This document shows, in pieces, positions 1 through 9,856 of a stretch of DNA of 64,000 bases. Each line of letters starts with the position of its first letter. Position 1 is the first letter of the stretch. The position numbers and the translations under genes were made by a program. The DNA comes from Lyophyllum atratum (taxonomy: Eukaryota; Basidiomycota; Agaricomycetes; Agaricales; Lyophyllaceae). The stretch lies in NCBI GenBank assembly GCA_014905825.1, contig JACGCN010000014.1:1267804-1331803 (forward strand), given 5' to 3'. The notes beneath the pieces are model-generated. The model saw nothing but the letters and a program-made list of their open reading frames with translations, had not been told where the DNA came from and did no database searches.

Positions 1-380
1 CGCTGCCATATGCTTTTGCAAACCATGGCCATCGTCTCCGATACAATGTATCGGAAAAGATACATGTGCTGGAGCAGAATTGGTGCTGAGCCTCCGGGTA
101 GGGGGCAAACCAGGCAGGTATCAGAATGTATCAGACCAGGTGTCCCTGCCATACATTCTTGAAAACTATGGCTAGATACAATGTATCTGAATGTATCGGA
201 GCAGGTATCGTATTTCTGATACATTGTATCTCAATGTATCTGAATGTATCGGAGCAGGTATGGTATTTCTGATACAATGTATCGGAATGTATCGGAATCG
301 TAGCAGTGTTCAATGTATCAGAAAAGGATACGCGTATATGGTGTATCTGAGCAGTGTATCCATGTCAAAATGTATCGGAG
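1..380. repeat. Cluster of palindromic GATACA/TGTATC sites
   Basis: The stretch is built from many copies of TGTATC and its complement GATACA. Several are arranged as palindromes: CCGATACAATGTATCGG at 36-52 is perfect around its centre, and similar GATACAnTGTATC cores occur near 176, 221 and 271. A segment of about 50 bp containing GGAGCAGGTAT is also directly duplicated (about 190-240 and 241-290). No gene is supported here. It may be a satellite-like repeat or the edge of a mobile element. Confidence 0.6.
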
Positions 381-849
381 CACATGATGTAATTCTATCA
401 TTATTGTAGCGGTAGAAAATATTATCTTTCTAGAAAGGTAGAAAGACAAGTAATTGAAAACATGCATGTATTAGTATTTCCCCGTGCCAATGTGCACTAC
501 CTCTCTTAAACCTTTTTATGTTTTCGCCACTTGGGATCCTTCTCATTTAGCTCAGCCAACACTTTCGCTTCCGTGTTCTCAGCACATTCCGTCATTATCT
601 GGCATAGTGTTTTTGCGATTTTGGGTCCTTCTGGTTCAGCTCAGCCGATTTTCACTTGTATTCATGTAAATGGTGTCTGATACGATGAGATTAATATGTA
701 ACCATAAATAATATCTTTCAAGAAAGATACTATTGTCTGAACACTGCCGTATGCATAACAACTAGCATCGATAGATATGTGATGCCTATTTGGTGATATT
801 GATGTTTAATTCATCAGTAATGTGTTTGGTCATGTTTGGCTTTTCAAGC
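381..849. other. AT-rich intergenic DNA with two intron-hairpin-like palindromes
   Basis: No supported gene. Two imperfect palindromes, at 418-440 and 707-734, have the form AATAnTATCTTTC, a 2-nt spacer, then GAAAGATA followed by A/T-rich sequence. They closely resemble the hairpin core found inside the introns of the downstream gene family, but here they are not inside any recognisable gene. Confidence 0.5.
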
Positions 850-951
850 TATATAAACTCAGTGCCCCATCACATAGTTTTCCCCCCCCTTCTTGATCAG
901 TTCTTGCTGTGCACAGCATCTGCTTACATAAGCACTATCTCATCCACATCA
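850..951 (+). promoter_or_regulatory. Core promoter of paralogue A
   Basis: A TATATAA box lies at 850-856. It is followed by a C/T-rich run (about 883-893), then the near-palindromic element TGCTTACATAAGC at 921-933, about 20 bp before the ATG at 952. The same three parts in the same order precede paralogues B and C, which supports both the promoter and the start codon. Confidence 0.6.
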
Positions 952-3900
952 ATGGCAGCAGTATGTCGCAATAATAGCTTTCTGGGAACCTATCATTAAT
1001 TTTTTCTGCAGCACAACAATTCTGTATTGTACAAAGTAAGCTAATTGCAATAATAGCTTTCTAGCCAACTAATATTCATAACACCTTTAGCCACCTGGTT
1101 TGAACTTCTCATCTGTGAGTGATGAACAGGACTACTTTTCAAAACCCGTATTGATATCCTGCTTGAGAATCACCCTGATCCAGCTTCTCCAAAGTTCTTC
1201 GATAGGCTAAAATCCCACATTATTGGTTGGGGTATTGTCTGTATTGCCACTACAGATGATGGGCGCCGCACGACGCCACTCTTGTTGAATGTCTGGAACT
1301 CTTGTGATGAGACTTCCTTTGGCTTTGAACGTCTGCTCATGATGACCAACAATGGCACCAGCATTGATCGCTTCAATCCTGCACATGCAATTGTTATTGG
1401 TTCACATCGCGACGCTCTAGCCCAGCCTTTGAGTGCAACAGCTGCAGGTGCGACCCAGGTCTCGTGGGCGCCAACACACCACGAGAATCACATAAACTCC
1501 CTCATGATTGATGGCCGTCTTCGCCAGAAGCTCATTGCGACAACGATGTGCAAAGAAGCACTTGGTGATCTTGCGGCCGCAGAAAAGACAATCAGCACTT
1601 CTGGCATGTATCGCTCTGATAAGGCTGAAGCTCGAAAGCAAAGGGAGGAAGCTTTGGAGTATATAAGGAGAGAGGGAGCATGGCTAGCTGTGTTTTACGA
1701 CTTGGGTACGCTGATTGCAATAACAGCTTTCTTGAAAATTAATATTTAAATCTTTTTAGATACCATCGACCATGATGAAGAAGCCAAAGCTATGAAGACA
1801 TATCTCACCACCAATCAGGCTTTTTTCAATGCCAAGGATGGGACTGCTGATCCTCTCGCAGTCTTTTATCGTGAACTGCAAGGACATATGGTAGCGGACA
1901 TAGAGCGATATATCGGCCGATTTCTCAATCTCCGAATCAATGCTTCAGAGCAGATGCAGCTGCGTGCTGTGTTAAGCGACTACTATTGGACATCTGCTAT
2001 AGCACGTCTTTCCAACTGGGATTATTTCCGGACCTCCCCTGAGTTGCAATTGCAGCAGCAGTACAAGTGGCATGTTGTTGGAAGTCAATTTGCTGGCCCC
2101 TTTGCACACATGGCAGTCCATCTTCTTGATGGATTGTGCTCGACATCTCTTAGGTCTAGTCCATATCATCCCAAGGCTTCTCCCCAGTCTCCATTCTTTG
2201 CTGGCCAGGTCCAGCACTTCCATAGGCTGGTCAGAAAACATCCGGATCACCGCCAAGTTCAGTATCACCTTTTGGATCGCCAATTCTTCCTTATTCTTGA
2301 AGAATGCTACAACACACATCTGCGTAGGCACCACAAATTTTTTGGACAACAAAAAGAGGGTGCTAGTGTTCATATCAGCATTTGGAACCAGGCATTCGAG
2401 GAGTATGCAGGCGATGTACTTGCGCAACTTGAGACGTGGGTTTGCAATCGCAAGGCGGCATACATTGGTGATCATGGTTCTCAGGACCTCCTCAGTGAAA
2501 TCACCAACAAAATGAAATGGTACCTCCTTGGACAAGTGCACAACACATCCCCAAGCTGGCTTCCTCACCTCGACACCTGTGTTCCAATGATTGAGCTCAA
2601 TTTCCTTCGTGCTATTGCAGATGAGATGACGGAACTCGCACAACCGGTTCTTCAGGCAAGTTTTTCTGCAATAATAGCTTTCTGGAAGCTAAATATTATT
2701 CAGGTGCTTTCATATCTTGAGCCTGTCTTTCATGGTGCTACCAAGCGTGACTCAGAGGCTTCGCTTACTCTGACAAACATCATGGCTCAGGTCCATCAGA
2801 CCCACCATCGAGGAGTCGACATTACACAACGAGGAGTCGACATCTTGAAGCTTTTTGGGACCATTTATGCAGCACGCCATACGGCTTTACGTGACATGCA
2901 TCAGATCAATGCACATCAATCCCCTCCTTATTTTGCACACCACTCGCCCCTTCTTCCAGCAAATGTGGACCATGACATTGCCAAAGGCATTTTGGATGAA
3001 TATGATGAAATATCGCTCCTCCTCAAAACTGCATTGTCAACAGCAAAGCCTGGCAAGCGTCCTTCCAGTAACGACATTAGTCTGGACATCTGGCGGCAGA
3101 TTAGCAAGGTTGATCAGACAATGTTCAAAAATGTGATGGACAGGACAGGGTTTAAGTGGTGGACCAATGGAAACCTCAAAGTGCTTGAGTTACGTCATCT
3201 GTCGCAGGCGATGTATATTGCGATCCATGTGCCCAGGACTTGGGACAAGGAACATTTGGCCTGTTCGTCTGTCCATAGGCTATTTGAGGTGATCAAACAG
3301 GATGCCCATTTCCACACATGGTTTTTGTTGCCGCCACCTCCCATGGTCACTTTCCCTTCCCTTGGCAATATTGTGAACCAACGTGCAGTTCGGGAGGCTT
3401 CCATGCTCGTTGATCTGGCGGCGCTTTTGGAGCTGTTGCTTTTTCCACCAGCATATTCTATTGAAGCGACTGACGATGAAGGCAAGAAGACCTTTAAGCT
3501 CACCATCGATGGAAGCACCCTCTGGAATGCAGCAGTTGAGGTAAGAGCCTCCTTTACAATAACATTTTTCTAGGAATCTGACATTTATTCAGAATGCGCT
3601 CAGAACATTGGTGATCCTTGAACGATGTGACCATAGCAAAAGGAAGGACATGGAACTTCTGGCACCTGTCTACCCTTCCCAAATCACTGAAATGCGTGCT
3701 CGTCTGGACATTCCAAAGCCTCTTGTAGCTAACAATGCTGAAGTTGTGGCGTATCTAACAACAGTTGGGCATCATGATGACCATCGATTTGCGTTGTATC
3801 ATCAGGAAGTGGAAAGATTGACAGGGAAGAATCACACAGTGTTTGATGTGCAGGGTTCATGTACGCATACAATTTTTTTATGTCCTTGATGCCTTTACAA

Positions 3901-4164
3901 ATTGCGTTCTGCAGCTTCTTACATGCAACAAGACAGTGCTGATCTGAAACGGCGGATTGAGCAGGTGAATGCTCCCAACACAACCGTACCAGGTAAGAAT
4001 TAACTGTATGTATACGATAAAAAGGCTTGAGGAGCTTAACATTCGGTCTAGGAAACAGCAATTCTTCTGAGGATCACCAAGGCAGCAACAAACGTACTCG
4101 AGTGCAATTTCCATCGCCTGTCGTTGTAAAAAAAGAACTAAAGTTGGAGGCTGATGCTAATTGA
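952..4164 (+). CDS. Paralogue A of an uncharacterised basidiomycete family (ParB-like N-terminus, helical core)
   Basis: Function unknown. The large exons read: about 1184-1705 (SPKFFDRLK, then GWGIV, ending near IDGRLRQKL); 1760-2655 (LRAVLSDYYW, IWNQAFEEY, IPMIEL-like segments); 2704-3540; 3593 to about 3863; then two short exons ending at the TGA at 4162-4164. The (I/V)(D/N)GR(L/H)R motif and its setting resemble ParB/sulfiredoxin folds, which is an inference only. The C-terminus has a basic NKRTR patch and a VKKEL sumoylation-like site. Introns at 961-1011, 1036-1090, 1706-1759, 2656-2703 (GC-AG) and 3541-3592 share a hairpin core. The extreme 5' end is proposed as microexons from ATG 952, but their join to the 1184 exon is one base out of phase in my reading. 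Either a splice site is misplaced or the frame is broken there. B follows head-to-tail. Confidence 0.7.
1036..1090 (+). repeat. Intron with shared hairpin core (introner-like)
   Basis: GTAAG donor and TTTAG acceptor flank the core GCAATAATAGCTTTCTAG followed by an ACTAATATT branch-point region. The same core occurs in introns at non-equivalent positions in this gene and its paralogues. Confidence 0.6.
2656..2703 (+). repeat. GC-AG intron with shared hairpin core
   Basis: This 48-nt intron begins GCAAGT and ends TTCAG. It contains AATAATAGCTTTC paired with GGAAGCTAAATATT, an almost complete inverted repeat whose 3' arm supplies the branch point. The paralogous position in B (5753-5805) also starts with GC, whereas C (8807) and D (19926) use GT. 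Confidence 0.65.
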
Positions 4165-4218
4165 TTGTATTTGGTTTTATCTGATCAATCAATATTTGTT
4201 CCTGTTTGTATTCTCATG

Positions 4219-4318
4219 GTATATAAGCCTGAACACGATAGTCAATGCTTTTCCCCCCTTCTCTGTCAATTCAACTATCATTCTCTGTGTTGTTGCTTAC
4301 ATAAGCTGAGTTTATCCA
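4219..4318 (+). promoter_or_regulatory. Core promoter of paralogue B
   Basis: TATATAAG at 4220-4227, a C-rich pyrimidine run at about 4248-4262, and TGCTTACATAAGC at 4294-4306 precede the ATG at 4319. Order and spacing match the promoters of A and C. Confidence 0.6.
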
Positions 4319-7059
4319 ATGGCCCAAGTACGTAGCAATAATAGCTTTCTGGACATTCAGTATTAACAAATGGTATAGCTAGATGATCACTCATCTTTAC
4401 CAGTTTGTGTCTTTGATGCTGTGTATTTATTTATCGAGCTAACATCTCTCCGTACAGTCCTCACCTGATTTTCTTGCCAGGCTCAAGTATTACGTTCTTG
4501 GATGGGGTATTGTTTCTTCGGAAATGGACGACACTATCATGTCCACCAATCCGTTTGACCCAACCAGGGCCATTGCTATCGCCGCACAGCCTTGTGTCTT
4601 TGCAAAGCCTTTGAGTTCAACTTCCGCGAATGCGACCAAAGTAGTCTGGGCTACGATCAGCAATGGCGTGAATAGCCCAATCATGCCATTGAACAGGAAG
4701 CAGCTACAAAGGCTGGCCTCTGAGTTGTTCCGATATGATATCAGTGATTTCAAATCGGAGCAGGTTTTGAAGCCACTCAGACTCGCTGTGTTCTACAATC
4801 TTGGTAGGCGCAGCTTAATAACAGCTTTCTAGGAAATTGACATTTTGTAACTGCAGATGCGATTGATGGTGATGATGATGCCAATGCTATCAAAGCATAC
4901 CTCAGCATCAGTCCAGCATTTTTTGAAGCAGAAGACAGTTTTTCCGATCCACTGTCAGTTTTCTATCAGGACCTTCAAGGCCAGACATTGTATGACATCC
5001 AGCATCATCTTGGCACCTTTCTTGATCTCCATGTCAATGTTTCTCGCCAACGCAAGCTGCGTGCTGTGCTGTCTGATTATACTTGGACAGCTTCCATGTC
5101 ACGTCTTTTCAACTGGGAATACCTGCGCAGGTCACCACTCCTGGACTTAGAAAACCAATACAGGTGGCGGTCAACTGGCAATCAGTTTGCAGGACCCTTT
5201 GCAATCATGGCGGTCCATGTACTCGAAGGCTTATGTACCCATGTTCTCCGCTTTTCTGTCTACGACACAAAGCAGCCAGCTGGTTCACAATTCTTTATCT
5301 CCCACATCAAACACTTTGAGGTGTTTTGTCAAACACCATTCAATGATCGCAAGATCAAATACGATTTGCTGGACAACCAGTTCTTCCAGCTGCTCCGTAT
5401 GTGTTATGACAAGCACCTACATCCCCACTACAGGTACTTTGGACGTCGCAAAGAAGGCAACCTGGTCAATGTCAGCATTTGGAACGAGGCCTTTGAGGCG
5501 TACTCTATGGATGTCATTTCCCATCTTCGGGCATGGATTATAGATCGCAAAGACAGCTACATTGGTGATCAGCATGCTATTGATGTTCTGGACGCCATTC
5601 CAAACAAGCTATCTTGGTTCCTGCTTGGACAGCTTCCCAATCAGCTGCCTGATTACTTGGTGCCGCAGGATACCAGTATTCCTGTGGTTGAGCTCGCTCT
5701 TCTATCTGAAATAGCAGAGGAGATGGCTGACCTTGAAGAACCTGTGTGTCAGGCATGTCATACAATGCCATAGCGATTACCTAGAAACTCATTATTATTG
5801 TCCAGGTGCTGTCATATCTTGAGCCAATTCTCCATGGAGTCACCAAGAAAACCTCCGAATCAGCTTATACTCTCTCCGAGATCATGTTCCATGCCTACAA
5901 GGTCATCCATCCATACACCAGCAGCATCAACCAGAAAAAGTCTGTGCATCAAGTGTTTGCACTTATCTATGCCTCACGTGACACAGTGCTGCGCCCAATG
6001 TCCAATACGAATGTCGTACAGCCTCCACCATATTTTGGGAAGGATTCTGCCTCATGCTCTCCGAGTATGGGAGATGTCATTGTCGGACATGACAATGCGG
6101 TCTCTGAAGAATATAATCAGATAAGCAATTTGCTTGACAGTGCTTTATGTGGTGTCGCTCCAGGAGAACGTCCGAAGGCTGCAATGATCAGTAAAGCAGC
6201 TTGGGCACATGCTCCAAGGGTGGACATTATCACAGTAAAACAGGTGCTGGATCACACTGGCCATGCTTGGTGGAATGACCTTGGCCTTCATGGCACCCAG
6301 AAAACCGCCAAGCTTCACTTGCTTTCTCAATTGGTCTACATCTCCATCCACGTTGCCACTGAATGGGACCGTGTGCGATTCATGTCACCTCCTGTCTACA
6401 ATCTTCTCGGCCAAATTAAAAACATTGCACATTTCCCAACCTGGTTTCTGCTCCCATCACCCCCTGCCAGAACTCCATATGTCAATGTTACTCAACCATC
6501 ATCTTTTGTGGGCCGACGTGCAAGGCATGAGTCTGATGTCGAATATCATTTACACGTGGTTTTGGATAGGTTGCTCACACCATCTTCCCACTCCATTGAA
6601 ACCTATGACCACCATGGAAATCAGGGTTTTAAGCTTACTGTTGGAGGCAAAAGGCTTTGGGATATGGCTGTGCAGGTCAGTATTCTCATCAAATAATAGC
6701 TTTCTAGGATCTTTAACATTTTACCTCAGGTAGCGCTCGAAAGCCTTGTTATCCGTAAACGCACCGACCTTGGCTTCACCCATGATTTACAGCTTTTGGC
6801 ACCTGTCTCTTTGACGGAATCTCAGCAGATCTGTTACCAACTGCATATCCCTGAGCCTTTAGTTGCCAATAACAGCGAGGTTTTAGCATATATGCGCACC
6901 AAGGACTGCTCACAAGAGTCACGTCCAGCATTATACTATGCAGAATACCTCAAACTGTGGAACACAGAAGAGGCTGCTTTGAATGGAGAGGCAGGAATTT
7001 CAGACTTGCGCTATGTTTCAGCACGTAGCCATGTTCAATGGTCAGATATTCCTGTGTAG
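4319..7059 (+). CDS. Paralogue B of the uncharacterised family, complete reading frame of about 816 aa
   Basis: Function unknown. Exons 4319-4327, 4458-4803, 4857-5752, 5806-6675 and 6730-7059 join in frame from ATG to TAG (2451 nt). Recognisable family segments are SSPDFLARLK and GWGIV at the N-terminus, LRAVLSDYTW, then IPNKLSWFLLGQL and IPVVEL in the centre, VLSYLEP at the start of exon 4, and LLAPVS with IPEPLVANN in the last exon. Where A has IDGRLR and D has NGRHR, B reads LNRKQL, so the putative ParB-like signature is lost. Exon 3 is 896 nt, the same as the equivalent exons of A and D. All four introns are short or contain the shared hairpin core, and intron 3 (5753-5805) is GC-AG. No targeting signal or membrane segment is evident. 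Confidence 0.75.
4804..4856 (+). repeat. Intron with shared hairpin core
   Basis: A 53-nt GTAGGC...CTGCAG intron containing TTAATAACAGCTTTCTAGG and an ATTGACA branch site. It occupies the same phase-1 position as introns 1706-1759 in A and 18974-19029 in D. Confidence 0.6.
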
Positions 7060-7094
7060 ATTGTATGTTATGAAAAACAGCTTGCATTTGTAGA

Positions 7095-7735
7095 TGCTTG
7101 GATCTGTCCTGAGTTTGTAGACGCATGACGAGTTTTACGCACCTATTGTACAACTCTGATCGCAAGAGTCTTTGGATGCTGATTGCATTTGTAGATTCTT
7201 GGATCTGTCTGGAGTTTGTAGACACATGACGAGTTTTACGCCCCTGATGTACAACTCTGATCGCAAGAGTCTTTGGATGCTGATCGCATTTGTAGATTCT
7301 TGGATCTGTCCGAAGTTTGTAGACGCATGACGAGTTTTACGCACCTATTGTACAACTCTGATCGCAAGAGTCTTTGGATGCTGATCACATTTGTAGATTC
7401 TTGGATCTGTCTGGAGTTGGTAGACGCATGACGATTTTTACGCCCCTGATGTACAACTCTGATCGCAAGAGTCTTTGGATGCTCAAGTCACTGATCGCTT
7501 TTGTAGATTCTCGGATCTGTCCTGAGGTTGTAGACGCATGACGAGTTTTACGCACCTCATGTACAACTCTGATCGCAAGAGTCTTTGGATGCTCAAGTCA
7601 CTGATCGCTTTTGTAGATTCTTGGATCTGTCCTGAGGTCGTAGTCGCATGACAAGTTTTACGCACCTAATGTACAACTCTGATCGCAAGAGTCTTTGGAT
7701 AGTCTTAGATGGACTGGTAGATGCATGGCGAGTTG
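7095..7735. repeat. Tandem repeat of 101/110-bp units, six to seven copies
   Basis: Copies are anchored on (G)ACGCATGACGAGTTTTACGC at 7121, 7222, 7323, 7424, 7534 and 7644, with a degenerate last unit at 7721. The first steps are 101 bp. The later steps are 110 bp because a 9-nt TCAAGTCAC-like segment is added. The array lies between the stop of B and the promoter of C and has no supported coding content. Confidence 0.85.
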
Positions 7736-7825
7736 CGCCCTTCTTGTTGACCTCTTTTACGCTACTATTTGCAGTTACTTGTTTGTATTTAATGTCTTCT
7801 ATTTGGCTATTGATGCACTACATGC

Positions 7826-7903
7826 TATATAAATGTTTCCTGTGAAAGCAACGATCCTTTGTTTCTTTCCCCCCACTTTAAACGCTTACATAAGTATTTC
7901 ACC
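7826..7903 (+). promoter_or_regulatory. Core promoter of paralogue C
   Basis: TATATAA at 7826-7832, a C-rich run (about 7868-7874) and CGCTTACATAAG at 7883-7894 precede ATG 7904. The arrangement is the same as in A and B. Confidence 0.6.
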
Positions 7904-9658
7904 ATGTCCAATGTGAGTTTTAATAATAAGTTCCGAGAAAGCTAATATTAAGGTGCCAAGCAGGGCGCAGACATACCCACTGAACGCTTTCTTCAGGTTC
8001 ATGATACTGATCCGGATGCACTCGCAGTCTTTTATTCCCATCTCCGCACACTTTCGCTCGATGACATCAAACAGTTCATTGTGCGGTATCTCAACCATCG
8101 AGACAAAGCTCCCTATCAAAGGCAGCTTCGTGCGGTTCTATCAGACTATTACTGGAGTGGACTCATCGCCCGTCTCTCTTCATGGCCATACTTTGCCCTC
8201 GCAGAAGCTCTTCAACTCCGGCAGCAGTATGCATGGCACCATATCGGGACACAATTTGCTGCTCCATATGCCCATCTTGGGCTCTATATGCTACAAGGCT
8301 TGTGTAGCAAAAGTCTAGTGTTCTCACGCTATGATACAACCAAATCGGTGCAGAACGAACTGGGAAAGTTCCACACGTGGCTTCAGGATGCCTATACCGA
8401 CAGAGAGCCCCAGCAGTGGTTGCTTGACCAGGCATTTTTTTCAATTCTGCAAACTGCATATGAGAAGCACCTCCTTTATCTTCATCGACACTTTGGTCTC
8501 TCGCTAGACAAAGATGCTGGTCGAGTCCACATTTGGAATCAGGCGTTTGATCGCTACGTTGATTATATGATGCTACACATCTGCCAATGGGTGACAAAGC
8601 GTCAAGAAGAAGAATCACAGAGGGATGACGTCTTTTTCATTCTCCAGGATATTCCCAATAAGATCCGTTGGTATATGCTCGGTCAGCTGCACAACCACAC
8701 TCCAAGGCTCCTGGCCCAGCAGCATACCCGAATTCCCATGATTGAAATCAGGTTCATTCAATCAATTGCGGATGAAATGACCACATTGGAAAAGCCAGTA
8801 ATCTATGTCAGCTACTGTTTTATAATCTTATTTTTCCAGAAACTTAATATTGCACAGGTCCTCTCGTATTTTGACCCCCTCATTTCTAAAGCAAGTGAAA
8901 GCCTACCGGACGTGCCTTCCCTGCTACATGTCATGGTCCGCAACCACAAAGTGAATCACCGCAAGGAGGGTCCCGTCAACTCGGTAGCAGCCACTCTCAG
9001 GTTGTTCTCATGCATCTACGCAACAAGAGGGTCCACTCTGCGGCAGCTCAATGGGTCCTTGCTATCGGGTCTGACCATTGACACTGATAATGACCAGTAC
9101 AAGGACATTCAAAGGTTTCTGAGGATCCTTCACTCAGTCTACGTGGTCCGTGATTGCGGGCCATCAAACAGAGATTGGAGCTCCTCACATTTGGATGTTG
9201 ATTTATTTGGCATCACAATGGACCGTACTGGACGTCCTTGGAGAAAAGAGCTTGCCAGTAACGCAAATAGTCCTCAGCTATCAGTCTCTATCTATGCAGC
9301 CATCCAACTCGCTTCCAACTGGGCTATCGAGGAAACAAAGTCACCTCTCTTGTCAAAGGCAATCAATGCCATTCATAATGAGGGGCAATTCAAGATCTGG
9401 TTCCATAGGCAAGGCCAAGAGGTGACAGTTACCTAGTTTCATTCGGGTTTGGATGTATGCTTATCCAATAGCTATCTACAGCATGAAACATTGACATCTA
9501 CCCACGTAATGTCAAAAGTCGCTGAAGAACAGAAACAGAAAACCAACATCCATGCGGCTCCTGAGACTGTGGATGCCCATGCTATAGTCAAAAAGCAAAG
9601 GATCAGCAAAACAGGATCAGGTCAGATGGTGCAGTTTCTCGATCTAGCAATACGTTGA
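7904..9658 (+). CDS. Paralogue C, shortened family member of about 530 aa
   Basis: Exons 7904-7912, 7964-8806, 8858-9421 and 9482-9658 join in frame. The start exon MSN leads directly into GADIPTERFL, so the N-terminal GWG/(N/D)GRHR-type part of A, B and D is absent. The central family block is well preserved: LRAVLSDYYW, FAAPYAHLGLYMLQGLC, WLLDQAFFSIL, HIWNQAF, IPNKIRWYMLGQL and IPMIEIRF, then VLSYFDP. The last exon encodes a basic tail with VKKQRISK, comparable in position to the basic tail of A. The intron 9422-9481 is inferred from frame and length; without it the protein would stop at 9436. Function unknown. Confidence 0.7.
7913..7963 (+). repeat. First intron of C with hairpin core
   Basis: GTGAGT donor, AATAATAAG, then GAGAAAGCTAATATT (intact 3' arm with branch point) and acceptor CCAAGCAG. 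The 5' arm is degenerate and the 3' arm is perfect. Confidence 0.5.
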
Positions 9659-9756
9659 CCACCACTTCTAGCAGGAATAAACTACCGATCGACATTTCAA
9701 GACATACCTTACATTACCAAACGTTTGGGAACCAGGCTAGTTCGTATCAAGAAATT

Positions 9757-9828
9757 GTAATCCTGTGCAATAACAGCTTTCTGGACCATTGATATTAATT
9801 CGTCGAGTGAACTTTGTTTGAAAGACAG
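9757..9828 (+). repeat. Orphan intron-like segment with hairpin core
   Basis: A GTAATC donor, GCAATAACAGCTTTCTGG, GATATTAATT and an AAAGACAG acceptor form an intron-shaped segment just beyond the stop codon of C. It may be a 3' UTR intron or a remnant of the lost 3' domain. Confidence 0.4.
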
Positions 9829-9856
9829 GTTTGAATAAGTCCATGGGTTCTACATT

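Noticed and set aside
1972..2643. 223-codon minus-strand open frame inside gene A
   Set aside because: Antisense shadow of the conserved 896-nt exon; no family similarity, and the plus frame is conserved among paralogues.
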